Assembly: GCF_024171495.1 (NCBI RefSeq)
Contig: NZ_JALJZW010000003.1
Span: forward strand, 80,001 to 144,000
Origin: Deinococcus sp. HSC-46F16
GTDB lineage: Bacteria; Deinococcota; Deinococci; Deinococcales; Deinococcaceae
Length of the DNA stretch: 64,000 nt
Reading direction: 5' to 3'
Notes under the pieces: model-generated
The model's input: the letters and a program-made list of their open reading frames with translations, nothing else
The model's database searches: none
Told to the model about the DNA's origin: nothing
In this document: positions 39,515-48,902 of the stretch, piece by piece
Layout: each line of letters opens with the position of its first letter
How positions within the stretch are numbered: position 1 is the first letter of the stretch
Program-made: the position numbers and the translations under genes

Positions 39515-39520
39515 TATCCT
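39515..39520 (+). promoter_or_regulatory. -10 element TATCCT for the M42 gene
   Basis: TATCCT six bases before the ATG, with no ribosome site between; the same hexamer at the same distance precedes the GAF kinase gene (10731-10736). Confidence 0.6.
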
Positions 39521-39526
39521 GACCCC

Positions 39527-40633
39527 ATGTCTGCCCCCCAGCCCACCCCCGACACCGAGCGCCTCCTCGCCCACCTGCGCGGCCTCGTGGCCCTGACCGG
39601 CCCCAGCGGCTCCGAGGAGGACGTGATTCGCGCCGCCCACCGCGCCGCCCTGCCGCTGGCCGACCGGGTAGAGGTGGACGCTTTCGGCAACGTGGTCGCC
39701 GTGCGGGAGGCCGCCGACCCGGACGCCCGCCGCCTGATCCTCGCCGCGCACCTCGACGAGGTGGGCTTCCGGGTGCGGGCCGTCACGCCGGGAGGCTTCC
39801 TGCGGCTGGAAAAGGTGGGCGGCACCGACGACCGCATCCTGCTCGCCCAGCGGGTGCACGTGCGCACCGCTGAGGGGACACTGCTGGGGGTGATCGGCAC
39901 CAAGAGCGCCCACCTCCTCACCGACGCCGACCGCTCCCGCGTGGTGCCGCAGGCCGAACTGTACGTGGACGTGGGTGCCCGCAGCGCCGAGGAGGCCGCT
40001 GGAATGGGCATCCGCATCGGTGACCCGGTGGGCTTCGTGGGGGAGCTGACTGAGCTTGGGCGCGGCAGCGGGCGGTATGTCGCCCATGCCCTCGACGACC
40101 GCGCCGGGGCGGCGGTGCTGCTCGCCCTGCTGGAGCGTTACCGCAACGCGTCCCCGCCCGTCACCCTGATCGTGGCCTTCACCACCCAGGAGGAGGTCGG
40201 CCTGCGCGGGGCCACCGCCGTCGCCCGCGCCCACGGGGCCGACGTGGCCCTCGCCCTCGACATGACGGCCGCCGACGACACCCCCGAGTTCGCCGCGCCG
40301 CACCTGCGGCTGGGCGGCGGCCCCACCGTCAAGGTGATGGACTTTTCCACCCTCTCGCACCCCGCCGTGCGCCGGGGGCTGGAGGCCGCCGCCCAGGCCC
40401 GTGGCCTGAGCGTGCAGCCCGAGCTGCTGCGCGGCATCGGCACCGACGCGGGGGCGCTGCAACACGCGGGCCGGGGCATTCCGGCGGGGGCTGTCTCGGT
40501 CGCCAACCGCTCCACCCACAGCCCGGTGGAGGTGCTGGACCTCGCGGACCTGCTCGGGGCGCTGGAGCTGCTGGACGGCTTCGTGCAGGGGCTGCCGGAC
40601 CTCGACCTGCGGTTCGTGGCGCTGGACGAATAA
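39527..40633 (+). CDS. M42-family metallo-aminopeptidase
   Basis: 368-residue zinc or cobalt aminopeptidase of the M42 (glutamyl aminopeptidase/tetrahedral TET) family. Metal ligands and catalytic residues are visible: AAHLDEVGF (His), HALDDRAG (Asp), TQEEVGLRG (Glu-Glu), ALDMTAADD (Asp) and STHSPVEV (His). Cytosolic, releasing N-terminal residues from peptides. TATCCT (39515-39520) lies 6 nt before the ATG, an exemplary leaderless start. A paralogue lies at 47817. Confidence 0.92.
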   Translation: MSAPQPTPDTERLLAHLRGLVALTGPSGSEEDVIRAAHRAALPLADRVEVDAFGNVVAVREAADPDARRLILAAHLDEVGFRVRAVTPGGFLRLEKVGGTDDRILLAQRVHVRTAEGTLLGVIGTKSAHLLTDADRSRVVPQAELYVDVGARSAEEAAGMGIRIGDPVGFVGELTELGRGSGRYVAHALDDRAGAAVLLALLERYRNASPPVTLIVAFTTQEEVGLRGATAVARAHGADVALALDMTAADDTPEFAAPHLRLGGGPTVKVMDFSTLSHPAVRRGLEAAAQARGLSVQPELLRGIGTDAGALQHAGRGIPAGAVSVANRSTHSPVEVLDLADLLGALELLDGFVQGLPDLDLRFVALDE

Positions 40634-40640
40634 AGAACTA

Positions 40641-40671
40641 GGTCCCTCCGGCTTGAGTGCCCGGAGGGACC
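40641..40671. terminator. Bidirectional intrinsic terminator
   Basis: Perfect 11-bp stem GGTCCCTCCGG (40641-40651) with CCGGAGGGACC (40661-40671), 9-nt loop, followed by TTCATTCGT on the plus strand and T-rich bases (TAGTTCTTTATTC) on the minus strand. It separates convergent M42 and GH43 genes. Confidence 0.85.
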
Positions 40672-40686
40672 TTCATTCGTAAGGCG

Positions 40687-41733
40687 TCAGGGCCGCGCCG
40701 GGGCCACCTGCGGGGTCAGGCTGGGGCCTCTCAGCACCGCCAGCCCGTTCTTCCATGTCAGGGGGTCGATCCGCATCGACCGCTGCCCGCCGTTCTCGTA
40801 GCCGACCTGTCCTGCTGTCCAAGCGTGGTAGTACAGCCACGGATTGCCCTTCCCGTCCGTGATGATGCCCTGCCCGCCGGGTCCGGCGACCTTGCCCTTC
40901 GTCGCCAGCCACGGTTCCTCGCGGCTGAGCTTGCGGAAGGGTCCGGTCGGGCTGGAGGCCACCGCGTAGCCCACCGCGTAGGTGTCGCTGTTGTAGTCGG
41001 CGGCGCTGTAAAAGAGGTAATACTTGCCCGCCCGCGCGTACACCTGCGGCGCCTCGATCAGGTTGCCCTCCCACAGCGCCCCGTTGTAGAGCAGGTCGGT
41101 GGCCTTGCCCGTGAGCTTCAGCCCGTCCGCGCTGAGCTTCTGGACCCAGATGCCGGTGAACTGGTTGCAGCAGTTGCCGTCATTCTTCCAGTACAGGTAG
41201 CGCTGCCCGTCCTTGTCCTGAAAGGGGCTGGCGTCGATGCTCCCGCCGAGGTCGAGCTGGCACACCAGCGGGGCCTTGTTCGCGTCGTTGAAGGGGCCGG
41301 TGGGCAGCTTGCTCACCGCCACGCCGATGCACTGGCGCCCGCTCTCGGTGTGGCGGGCGGTGTAGTACAGGACGTATCCGGCGCCCGTGCGGGCCACCTC
41401 CGGCGCCCAGGTGTAGCCGCCCGTCGCCCACGCCCCCAGCCGCCCCATGCCCTCGCCCACCCGCTGCCACCGCACGAGGTCGCTGCTTTTCAGCACGGGC
41501 AGGTCCACCCCGCCGCTGTTCGTGCCGTAGGCGTAGTAGGTGCTCCCCACCCGCAGGATGAAGGGGTCGGGAAAGTCGTCGAGAATGACGGGGTTGGTGT
41601 AGGTCGCGGGTTTGGCGGCGGGCCGCGCCTGCGCGAGCGGCTCGGCTCCTCCCGCCCCGGCGGGCGCTCCGCTCGTGCCCAGCCCCAGCAGCAGGGCGGC
41701 GAGCAGGGGAGAGGCAGAAGTACGGAAGTTCAT
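40687..41733 (-). CDS. Secreted GH43 glycosidase (arabinanase-like)
   Basis: 348 residues with a signal peptide (about 1-28). The five-bladed GH43 motifs are present: catalytic base Asp in DDFPDPFILR, pKa-tuning Asp in [13 protein letters not shown] and acid Glu in NLIEAPQVYARAGKYYLFY. The family contains arabinanases, arabinofuranosidases and xylosidases; specificity is not decided here. ATG 41733 is used because GGAGG is 5 bases upstream; a start five codons earlier is possible. It follows the permease genes on the same strand, so it fits release of oligosaccharides for the ABC importer. Confidence 0.85.
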   Translation of the reverse strand: MNFRTSASPLLAALLLGLGTSGAPAGAGGAEPLAQARPAAKPATYTNPVILDDFPDPFILRVGSTYYAYGTNSGGVDLPVLKSSDLVRWQRVGEGMGRLGAWATGGYTWAPEVARTGAGYVLYYTARHTESGRQCIGVAVSKLPTGPFNDANKAPLVCQLDLGGSIDASPFQDKDGQRYLYWKNDGNCCNQFTGIWVQKLSADGLKLTGKATDLLYNGALWEGNLIEAPQVYARAGKYYLFYSAADYNSDTYAVGYAVASSPTGPFRKLSREEPWLATKGKVAGPGGQGIITDGKGNPWLYYHAWTAGQVGYENGGQRSMRIDPLTWKNGLAVLRGPSLTPQVAPARP

Positions 41734-41747
41734 ACGGCCTCCGTCCA

Positions 41748-41870
41748 ATCCGTTCCCGCGTCGGGAAAACGCCGACCCGGTAACTCCTTTCCCGGAAGCC
41801 GTTCGGTTTCTTCTCGCTTCGCTCGGGTCGAGCAGGTCTTTTCCTGCTCAACCGGAAATGTTTTCAACCC
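41748..41870 (+). repeat. Interspersed repeat, copy C
   Basis: Lies inside the sugar operon between the permease stop and the GH43 start. Shares blocks CCGTCC-ATCCG, TAACTCCTTTCCCGG, CTCGCTTCGCTCG and TGCTCAACCGGA with copy B. Contains a perfect 7-bp hairpin GAGCAGG (41830-41836) / CCTGCTC (41843-41849). Could attenuate or stabilise the operon mRNA. Confidence 0.7.
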
Positions 41871-41874
41871 CATG

Positions 41875-42777
41875 TCACTCCTTGAGGCCCGTGGTGGACA
41901 GGCCCTCGATCAGGTAGCGCTGCGCGAGCAGGTAGGCGATCAGCACCGGGATGCTGGCGATGGCGGTCGAGGCCATCAGCTTGCCGTAGTCGGTCACGTA
42001 GCGCTGCGAGAAGGTGTTCACGCCGACGGGCAGCGTGAGCTTGTCCACGTCGGTGACCACGAAGGTCGGCCAGATGAAGTTGTTCCACGACCCCATGAAG
42101 GCGAACACGGCCAGCGTCACCAGCGACGGAATGCTCAGCGGCAGAATCACGTGCCACAGCACTTGCAGGCTGTTCGCCCCGTCGAGCCGCGCCGCTTCCT
42201 CCAGCTCGCGCGGCAGCCCCAGGAAAAACTGCCGCAGCAGAAAGACCCCGAAAGCCCCCGCCAGTCCCGGCCAGATCAGCGAGTGGAAGGAGTTGATCCA
42301 GTCAAAGCGGATCATCATCAGGTACTGCGGAATCAGGGTGACGATCCCCGGAATCATCATCGAACCCAGGATGAACCAGAAAATGGCCTCGCGCCCCGGA
42401 AAGCGCATCCGGGCCAGCGGATAGGCCGTCAGCGCACACAGCGCCACATGCAGCACCGTGAACACCGTCGCCACGAAAAACGAGTTCCACATCCAGCGCA
42501 GGATGTTGCCGTCGGGCGAGGTCAGCACCTCGCGGTAGTTGTCCAGCGTGGGGTTGGCGGGCACCCACTGGGTCGGCGTGGAGATCACGTCCACCTCGGG
42601 TTTCACCGAGGTTGCCAGCATCCAGTACACCGGGGCCAGGAAGATCACCGCCAGCACGCACAGCAGCGCGAAGCGCGGGATATCACGCGGGGGCCGGAAG
42701 CGGCGGGGGGGCCGGGCGGTCGCGGTGGCGACCGGGGCCGACGCATGCGCCCCGGCACGGGTCGAGGGTGTCACCAT
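41875..42777 (-). CDS. Sugar ABC transporter permease (MalG/LacG-like)
   Basis: 300-residue inner-membrane permease with six predicted helices and the EAA loop EAARLDGANSLQVLWHVILPLSIP that docks the ATPase. It pairs with the MalF-like permease 1 bp upstream. ATG 42777 has GGGGAG about 7 bases upstream; an ATG seven codons earlier is possible but lies inside the preceding gene. No ATPase gene is in the cluster, so a shared MsmK/UgpC-type ATPase encoded elsewhere is likely. Confidence 0.9.
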   Translation of the reverse strand: MVTPSTRAGAHASAPVATATARPPRRFRPPRDIPRFALLCVLAVIFLAPVYWMLATSVKPEVDVISTPTQWVPANPTLDNYREVLTSPDGNILRWMWNSFFVATVFTVLHVALCALTAYPLARMRFPGREAIFWFILGSMMIPGIVTLIPQYLMMIRFDWINSFHSLIWPGLAGAFGVFLLRQFFLGLPRELEEAARLDGANSLQVLWHVILPLSIPSLVTLAVFAFMGSWNNFIWPTFVVTDVDKLTLPVGVNTFSQRYVTDYGKLMASTAIASIPVLIAYLLAQRYLIEGLSTTGLKE

Positions 42778-42778
42778 C

Positions 42779-43732
42779 CTAATTCTCCCCTCTGGCATCT
42801 CTCGCCATGATGCGGAATTGCAGGTAGGTAAAGATCAGCATCACCAGCCCGAACAGGAACGCCATCGCGGAGGCGCTGGAGAACTGGTTGTTGGAAAAGG
42901 CTTCCTCGGTGATGTACTGAATCGTGCTCTGGGTGGTGCGGTTGGGGCCGCCGTTGGTAATGACCAGCGTCTGACCGAACAATTGGAAGCTCGCCAGCAC
43001 GGTGGTCACGAACACGAACAGGGTGACCGGGGCCAGCAGCGGCCAGGTGATGAAGCGGAACTTGGCCCAGGGAGTCGCCCCGTCGATCTCGGCAGCCTCG
43101 TAGTAGCTCTGCGAGATGTTGCCCAGCCCCGCGAGGTACAGGGTCATGTTGAAGCCGATGGTCCACCACACCGTCCCCACGATGATGGGCACCCACGCCA
43201 GCCCCTCGGTGGAGAGGAAGGGCAGCGGCTGCATGCCCAGCAGGTCGGTCCGCACCGCGTTCACCAGCCCGATCTGGTTGTCGAACATCCAGCGCCACAG
43301 GATGCCCATCACCGAGACGGTCAGGATGCCCGGCAGGAAGAACACCGACCGGAAAAAGGCCCGCCCGAAGATGGGCCTATGCAGCAGCAGCGCCAACCCC
43401 AGCGACGTGCCGATGAGGAGGGGCACGCTCACCAGCGTGAAAAAGCCCGTGTTCTTCATCGAGTTCCAGAAAAACTGCGACTGCGGCGTCTCCGGGTCGA
43501 AGAGGTTGCGGTAGTACTCCAGCCCCACGAAGGGCCGCGTCTCGGCCAGCAGGTCCCAGCGGTGCATGCTCACGAAGAGGCCGTAACCCACCGGGTACAC
43601 CACGAACACCAGAAAGAGGGCCATGAAGGGCAGCAGGTACAGGTAGGGCGTCAGGGCGCTGCCCTCGCGCCCACCCCGGCGGCGGCGGGCCTCGCGGGGG
43701 CGGGCCGCCTCTCCCGGCAGGCTGAGACTCAT
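42779..43732 (-). CDS. Sugar ABC transporter permease (MalF-like)
   Basis: 317 residues, six membrane segments, EAA loop EAAEIDGATPWAKFRFITWPLL. Forms the translocation pore with the MalG-like protein. ATG 43732 (MSLSLPGEAARP) is chosen because GGAG lies upstream and because it overlaps the stop of a preceding micro-ORF (ATGA); the frame is open 33 codons further. Sits 162 bp after the binding-protein gene. Confidence 0.9.
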   Translation of the reverse strand: MSLSLPGEAARPREARRRRGGREGSALTPYLYLLPFMALFLVFVVYPVGYGLFVSMHRWDLLAETRPFVGLEYYRNLFDPETPQSQFFWNSMKNTGFFTLVSVPLLIGTSLGLALLLHRPIFGRAFFRSVFFLPGILTVSVMGILWRWMFDNQIGLVNAVRTDLLGMQPLPFLSTEGLAWVPIIVGTVWWTIGFNMTLYLAGLGNISQSYYEAAEIDGATPWAKFRFITWPLLAPVTLFVFVTTVLASFQLFGQTLVITNGGPNRTTQSTIQYITEEAFSNNQFSSASAMAFLFGLVMLIFTYLQFRIMARDARGEN

Positions 43733-43824
43733 GGCGCTCTCCGGTCTGGCGCCAAAGGTCGCCGCGAGCACCGGATCAGGCGGCGCTCGCGGGCGAGGGG
43801 GGGCATGGGTTGCGGGTGGGTCAT
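43729..43824 (-). CDS. Possible 31-residue leader ORF before the permease gene
   Basis: ATG 43824 has a strong GAGGAGG site eight bases upstream and the TGA overlaps the permease ATG (ATGA). The predicted peptide (MTHPQPMPPLARERRLIRC...) uses codons unlike the flanking genes (CGA, AGA, TTG, CCA), which argues against a conserved protein and for a coupling leader or chance. Confidence 0.25.
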   Translation of the reverse strand: MTHPQPMPPLARERRLIRCSRRPLAPDRRAP

Positions 43825-43894
43825 GGGGCACCTCCTCGGGTGCGGGGGAGGTGGGGTCCGGCCCGGCCCTCTCTGCCGGACCCCGCCACAGGGC

Positions 43895-45211
43895 TTACTG
43901 GAAGGTCTTGCGGGCCTGCTGAATCTGCTTGTTGGCCTCGCTGACCCCGGCGTCCAGCGCCGCCTTCACGCTCTGCTTGCCGCTGTAGGCGTTGGCCCAG
44001 GCGTTGTCGAAGGGGCCGAGCACCTGCCCGCCCCAGGGGAAGCCCGAGGTCGCGTAGATGTTGCCCAGCTTCTCGAACACGCCCGCGATGGGCCGGTTCT
44101 CGAACTTCTTGTTGTTCGCCACGGCGGGCATCACCGGGAGGCTCCCGGCTTCCGTCCAGGCGAGGTTCTGGGTGGGCGAGGTCATCCAGTTGACAAAGGC
44201 CAGCGCGGCGCGGCGCTTGTTGGCGTCGTACCCGGCCCGCTGCTTGGGCAGCGTCATGTGGCTGCTGCCGCCCCAGGCCGCGTCCTGCTTGGTGCCGATG
44301 CGCGGGACGAAGGCCACCCCGAAGTTCATCTTCTGCTGCTCGAAGCGGTCGAGGTACCACTGCCCCGAGGGAAAGAAGCACACCTTGCCCTGGCTGAAGG
44401 CCGCGAGTTCGGCCTCCTCGGTGCTGTTGGGGCGGGCCACGTTCTGCTTTTGCACGAGGTCGACGAGGAACTGCACCGCCTCGACCGCCTGCGGCGAGTT
44501 GAAGCTGGCATTGAGGTTCTTGTCCACCAGCGAGCCGCCGTTTTGCAGGATCGCGGCGTAGGCCATGCGCGAGCCGACCCAGTTGTTGTACAGGCTGATG
44601 CCCCAGGTGTTCAGGCTCTTGGAATCGAAGCCCGCTTGCCCCGGCTTGCGGCCATTGCGGTCGGTCGTGCAGGCCCGCGCCGCCGCGAGCAGCTCGGTGC
44701 GGTTGGTGGGCACCTTGGTCACGCCCGACTTCTTCATCAGGTCCTTGTTGTAGAACATGACGTACGCGACCGAGGAGATCGGCACCCCGTAGGACTTGCC
44801 CTCGTAGTCGGCGGTCTTGAACAGCGGGCCGTAGAAGCGCGACTTGTTGATGCCCGCCGCTTGCAGCTCCGCGTTCGTGAGGGGCGAGACGGCCCCCCGC
44901 GCGATGAAGTTGGTGATCTGGTCCTCGTTGATGACCACCACGTCGGGCGCGCGGCCCGAGGCCACCAGCGAGGGAAGCTGCTGCCAGGTCGTGCCCCAGG
45001 GCTGGGCCTGCGCCTTGACCTCGATGTTGGGGTTGGCCGCGTTGAACTGCGCGATCAGGCGCTCCATCACCGGGCGGTCGGCGCCGGTAAAGCCGTGCAG
45101 ATAGGTCAGGGTGACTTTCGGTCCCTTGTACGAGGTCTGGGTCTGGGCGGCGGCGACTCCGCCGAGACCGGCGGTGAGCAGCAGGGCGGTGACAGTAAGG
45201 GTCCGGTTCAT
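43895..45211 (-). CDS. Sugar ABC transporter substrate-binding protein
   Basis: 438-residue extracytoplasmic binding protein of the family-1 sugar group. A signal peptide ([23 protein letters not shown]) lacks a lipobox, so it is a free or weakly held periplasmic protein. Typical motifs: [29 protein letters not shown] near the split and [20 protein letters not shown]. First gene of the importer; ligand likely an arabino-oligosaccharide by context. GGAGG precedes ATG 45211 by 4 bases. Confidence 0.92.
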   Translation of the reverse strand: MNRTLTVTALLLTAGLGGVAAAQTQTSYKGPKVTLTYLHGFTGADRPVMERLIAQFNAANPNIEVKAQAQPWGTTWQQLPSLVASGRAPDVVVINEDQITNFIARGAVSPLTNAELQAAGINKSRFYGPLFKTADYEGKSYGVPISSVAYVMFYNKDLMKKSGVTKVPTNRTELLAAARACTTDRNGRKPGQAGFDSKSLNTWGISLYNNWVGSRMAYAAILQNGGSLVDKNLNASFNSPQAVEAVQFLVDLVQKQNVARPNSTEEAELAAFSQGKVCFFPSGQWYLDRFEQQKMNFGVAFVPRIGTKQDAAWGGSSHMTLPKQRAGYDANKRRAALAFVNWMTSPTQNLAWTEAGSLPVMPAVANNKKFENRPIAGVFEKLGNIYATSGFPWGGQVLGPFDNAWANAYSGKQSVKAALDAGVSEANKQIQQARKTFQ

Positions 45212-45457
45212 GGTGCCTCCAGGCTGAGAAAGGGGTGAGGTGGCGCAACCTTCAGTCGGTTCCGGCCTCCTTCCCGCATGGGGCCAGGCAACTGGGCTGG
45301 GACGGGCAGGCCCAGCAAAGCCGTTTCTAAAGGATTGCTTGGCGGGAGCATAGCACCCGGCCCTCCCCCTCTCCTGCGACACTGCCCCTGTCAGGTTGAC
45401 CGAATCTTTATTCCCACCCAGACGCCCCCAACGCCCCCCTTCTGCCCCGGAGACCCC

Positions 45458-46432
45458 ATGCCCGACGCTGCCCGGCCCCGCACCTATACCAACCCCGTCT
45501 ACCCGCACTACTTCGCCGACCCCTTCGTGCTGCGTCACGGCGACGGCTATTACGCCTACGGCACCAGCGGGCGCCCCCACGAGTCGGGCCGCGTCTTCGA
45601 GGTGCTGCACTCGCGCGACCTGCTGCACTGGACGCCGCTGGGCGGGGCCTTGGAGCCCCTGGGAGGCGAGAATGCCCGCGACTACTGGGCGCCAGAGGTG
45701 GCCTTTCACGCGGGCGAGTTCTACATGTACTACTCGGCGGGGGTGGGCGATAAGGGCCACCAGCTCCGGGTCGCCGTCTCCGGGCGCCCCGAGGGTCCTT
45801 TCCGCGACGCCGGGGTCATCCTGACGCCGGAAGACCCCTTCACCATCGACGCCAGCCCCTTTCAGGACGAGGACGGGGAGTGGTACCTCTACTACGCCCG
45901 CGATTTCCTCGACGGGGAGCGGGTGGGCACCGCGCTCGCGGTAGACCGCCTGGAGGGGATGACCCGGCTGGCCGGGGAGCCCCGCACGGTGCTGCGGGCC
46001 AGCAACGACTGGCAGATTTTCCGGCGCAGCCGCGAGATGTACGGGGCCGTCTACGACTGGTACACGCTGGAAGGGCCGTTTGTGGTCAAGCGGGGCGGGC
46101 GTTACTACTGCTTCTATTCGGGCGGCGCGTGGGAGGAACCCAACTACGGCGTGTCCTGGGCGGTGGCCGACCATCCCCTCGGCCCCTGGACCGAGCCCGA
46201 GTCGGACGGTCCCACCCTGCTTCGCTCGGTGCCGGGCCAGGTGGTCGGCCCCGGCCACAACTCGGTGGTGACAGGTCCCGATGGGCGCGATTACCTCGTC
46301 TACCACGCCTGGGACCCGGCCAAGACGGCGCGGCGGATGTGCATCGACGCCATCGAGTGGACGCCGGACGGCCCCCGCGTGGACGGCCCCAGCTTCACCC
46401 CGCGCCCGGCCCCGCTGCCCCGTCAGAGTTGA
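45458..46432 (+). CDS. Cytosolic GH43 glycosidase
   Basis: 324 residues without signal peptide. GH43 motifs are in order: [19 protein letters not shown] (base Asp), [19 protein letters not shown] (Asp) and [19 protein letters not shown] (Glu). Probably an intracellular arabinofuranosidase or xylosidase acting on oligosaccharides imported by the divergent ABC system, while the secreted GH43 at 40687 acts outside. ATG 45458 has GGAG a few bases upstream. Its last bases overlap the convergent MFS gene by 10 bp. Confidence 0.87.
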   Translation: MPDAARPRTYTNPVYPHYFADPFVLRHGDGYYAYGTSGRPHESGRVFEVLHSRDLLHWTPLGGALEPLGGENARDYWAPEVAFHAGEFYMYYSAGVGDKGHQLRVAVSGRPEGPFRDAGVILTPEDPFTIDASPFQDEDGEWYLYYARDFLDGERVGTALAVDRLEGMTRLAGEPRTVLRASNDWQIFRRSREMYGAVYDWYTLEGPFVVKRGGRYYCFYSGGAWEEPNYGVSWAVADHPLGPWTEPESDGPTLLRSVPGQVVGPGHNSVVTGPDGRDYLVYHAWDPAKTARRMCIDAIEWTPDGPRVDGPSFTPRPAPLPRQS

Positions 46433-47718
46433 CGCGGTGCCCTAGGCGGGGTGGGGGTGGGGGAGGGCCGCGCCCCCTCGTCCCCCGGCCCGGCCTCGCC
46501 CAGGTGCAGCGAGCGCAGCGCGGGCACCCGCCAAGCGACGAGGGCGACCACCAAGAGCGTGACCAGCCCGCCCGCCCACACCGAGCGCACCGTGCCCAGC
46601 GCACTCGCAGCCACGCCGCTTTCCAGCGCCCCGAGTTCGTTGCTCGACCCGATAAAGAGCAGGCTGACCGCCGCCACCCGCCCCCGCAGGTGGTCCGGGG
46701 TCCGCAGCCGCAGGATCGCCTTGCGAATCACCATGTTGATCCCGTCAAAGACCCCGGTGAAAAAAAGGGCCACCAGCGACAGGTAAAAATCCCGCGACAG
46801 CGCGAACACGATGATGCTGACCCCGAACCCCGCCACCCCCAGCAGCAGGGTGCGCCCGCTGTTGTGCAGCGGCGGGTGCCGGGTGGCCCACAGCATCACC
46901 AGCAGGGCACCCACCGCCGGGGCCGCCAGCATCAGCCCCAACCCGCGCGGCCCCACCCCCAGGATGTCGGAGGCGAACACCGGCAGCAGCGCCACCACCC
47001 CGCCGAACAGCACCGCGAACAGGTCCAGCGCCATCGACCCCAGAATCACCGGGTCGCGCCGCACGAACCTCAGGCCGCCCCGGATGCTCTCGGCCATGCT
47101 CTCCCGATGGGGGGGAGCAGGCTGCGGCTTGGGCGCGATGCGCCACAGCGCCGCCCATGCCGTCAGTGTCAGCCCCGCGATCAGGGCGTAGGTGCCGCTC
47201 GCACTCCACGAGGCGAGCAGCAGGCCCCCCAGTGCCGGGCCGACGATTCCGGTCGCCTGCCCCACGCTGCCCAGCCACGCCGAGGCATTCACGAAGGCGG
47301 AGGCCGGAACGATTCGCGTCTCGAACGCCGACGACGCCGGGTCCCCGAACCCCCGCGCCACCCCCGCCACGAACACCAGCCCGAACAGCACGCCCACCGT
47401 GCCCGCGTCCGCCCCACGCGAGGCCAGCGCCAGCCCCAGGGCACACGCCGCGAAGATCAGCCGGGTGACGAGCAGGATCGAGCGCCGGTCCAGCCGGTCG
47501 GCGTAGTGCCCGCCGATCAGGGCCAGCCCCAGCGCCGGGATCGCCTCCACCAGCCCCAGCAGCCCCAGGGCGAGCGGGCTGCGGGTCAGCTCGTACACCT
47601 GATACCCGATGGCGACCGCCAGCATCCGGCTCGCGAGCGAGGAAAAGGTGGAGGAGAGCAGCAGCGCCCGGAACTCCGGGAACCGCAGGGCGGCGGCAGC
47701 GTCGGCGGGGGCGGTCAT
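46423..47718 (-). CDS. MFS transporter
   Basis: 431 residues with twelve hydrophobic segments and the EntS-like layout: [22 protein letters not shown] at the start, then the motif-A loop [15 protein letters not shown]. This subgroup mostly exports small molecules such as siderophores, antibiotics or drugs; cargo unknown. TAGGCT is 10 bases before ATG, at longer spacing than at other starts here. Convergent and overlapping with the GH43 gene by 10 bp. Confidence 0.85.
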   Translation of the reverse strand: MTAPADAAAALRFPEFRALLLSSTFSSLASRMLAVAIGYQVYELTRSPLALGLLGLVEAIPALGLALIGGHYADRLDRRSILLVTRLIFAACALGLALASRGADAGTVGVLFGLVFVAGVARGFGDPASSAFETRIVPASAFVNASAWLGSVGQATGIVGPALGGLLLASWSASGTYALIAGLTLTAWAALWRIAPKPQPAPPHRESMAESIRGGLRFVRRDPVILGSMALDLFAVLFGGVVALLPVFASDILGVGPRGLGLMLAAPAVGALLVMLWATRHPPLHNSGRTLLLGVAGFGVSIIVFALSRDFYLSLVALFFTGVFDGINMVIRKAILRLRTPDHLRGRVAAVSLLFIGSSNELGALESGVAASALGTVRSVWAGGLVTLLVVALVAWRVPALRSLHLGEAGPGDEGARPSPTPTPPRAPRQL

Positions 47719-47816
47719 GCGGGGAGACAGCCTAGTGCAGCCGGGCCTCCCGGACCGTGGGGCGCGGCGTCTCTCCGGAAGGGACGGACCGGGGCAGAAC
47801 CTCTAGGATGCCTCCC

Positions 47817-48902
47817 ATGCTCCCTGCCCTCCGCGACCGCCTGCGCGAGCTGTGCGACATCGACGCCGTCTCCGGCGACGAACGGCCCCTGCTGCGCTTC
47901 CTCCGCACCGCCCTCGCCGGTCGGGTGGACGAGTTCCAGATCGACGTGGCGGGGAACGCCTATGCCGTGCGGCGCGGCCCTGCCCCCGGCCCCACCGTTC
48001 TGATCGCCGCCCATACCGACGAAATCGGCCTGATGGTGAAAAGCATCGAACCCGGCGGCTTTCTCCGCTTCGAGAAGATCGGCGGCGTGATCGACAGCCT
48101 GCTTCCCGCGCGGGCGGTGCGGGTGCGGGGCGTGAACGGCGTGATCGGCATGAAATCCGGCCACTACCAGTCGGAAGCCGAGCGCACCCAGGGCCGCAAA
48201 GCGAGCGACCTCTACATCGACCTGGGTTCCTCCAGTGCCGCCGAGGTGGAAGCCCTGGGCGTGCGGGTCGGGGACCCGGTCGCCTTTGTCAGCCCCCTGC
48301 TGGAGATCGGCGGCCAGCCCCACCTCGTCGCGGGAAAGGCCATCGACAACCGCCTGGGCTGCGCGGTGCTGCTGGCGCTGGCGCTGGGCGAGGCACCCGC
48401 CGCCGGAACGATTGTCTACGCCTTCACCGCCCAGGAGGAGGTGGGCCTCAAGGGCGCGAAGCTTGCCGCCGAGCGTTTCTGCCCCGACCTCGCCCTCGCG
48501 CTGGACACCATGCCCACCGGGGATACGCCCGACATGAGCGAACACCGTGACCTGAATGTGCGGCTGGGCGCGGGTCCGGCGTTGCAGGTCATGGCCGGTC
48601 CGGGGGGCCGGGCGAACCTGCTGCACCCCGGCGTGCGCGACTTTCTGGAAGAAGTGGCCGGGGAGCGCGGAGTACCGTTGCAAGCCTGCACCTTCAGCGG
48701 CGGCTCCAACGACTCCGCCGCGATGGCCTGGGCCGGGCTGGGGATCGCGGCCGGGTCGCTGACCCTCCCCAGGCGTTACTCGCACTCACCCCTCGAACTC
48801 GCCGACCTGCGCGACGCCGCAGGCGCCCTGGAGGTGCTGCGCGGGGTGGTGGGGCGGCTGCCTGCCCTCCCCGACTTCACCTTTCTCCCCGATGACGCCT
48901 GA
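47817..48902 (+). CDS. M42-family metallo-aminopeptidase (second copy)
   Basis: 361-residue paralogue of the enzyme at 39527. Residues visible: AAHTDEIGLM (His), KAIDNRLGC (Asp), TAQEEVGLKG (Glu-Glu), ALDTMPTGD (Asp) and YSHSPLEL (His). Two ATGs (47808, 47817) are possible; the second is preferred because TAGGAT (47804-47809) lies 7 nt before it. An RNase H-like gene overlaps its end by 11 bp. Confidence 0.92.
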   Translation: MLPALRDRLRELCDIDAVSGDERPLLRFLRTALAGRVDEFQIDVAGNAYAVRRGPAPGPTVLIAAHTDEIGLMVKSIEPGGFLRFEKIGGVIDSLLPARAVRVRGVNGVIGMKSGHYQSEAERTQGRKASDLYIDLGSSSAAEVEALGVRVGDPVAFVSPLLEIGGQPHLVAGKAIDNRLGCAVLLALALGEAPAAGTIVYAFTAQEEVGLKGAKLAAERFCPDLALALDTMPTGDTPDMSEHRDLNVRLGAGPALQVMAGPGGRANLLHPGVRDFLEEVAGERGVPLQACTFSGGSNDSAAMAWAGLGIAAGSLTLPRRYSHSPLELADLRDAAGALEVLRGVVGRLPALPDFTFLPDDA

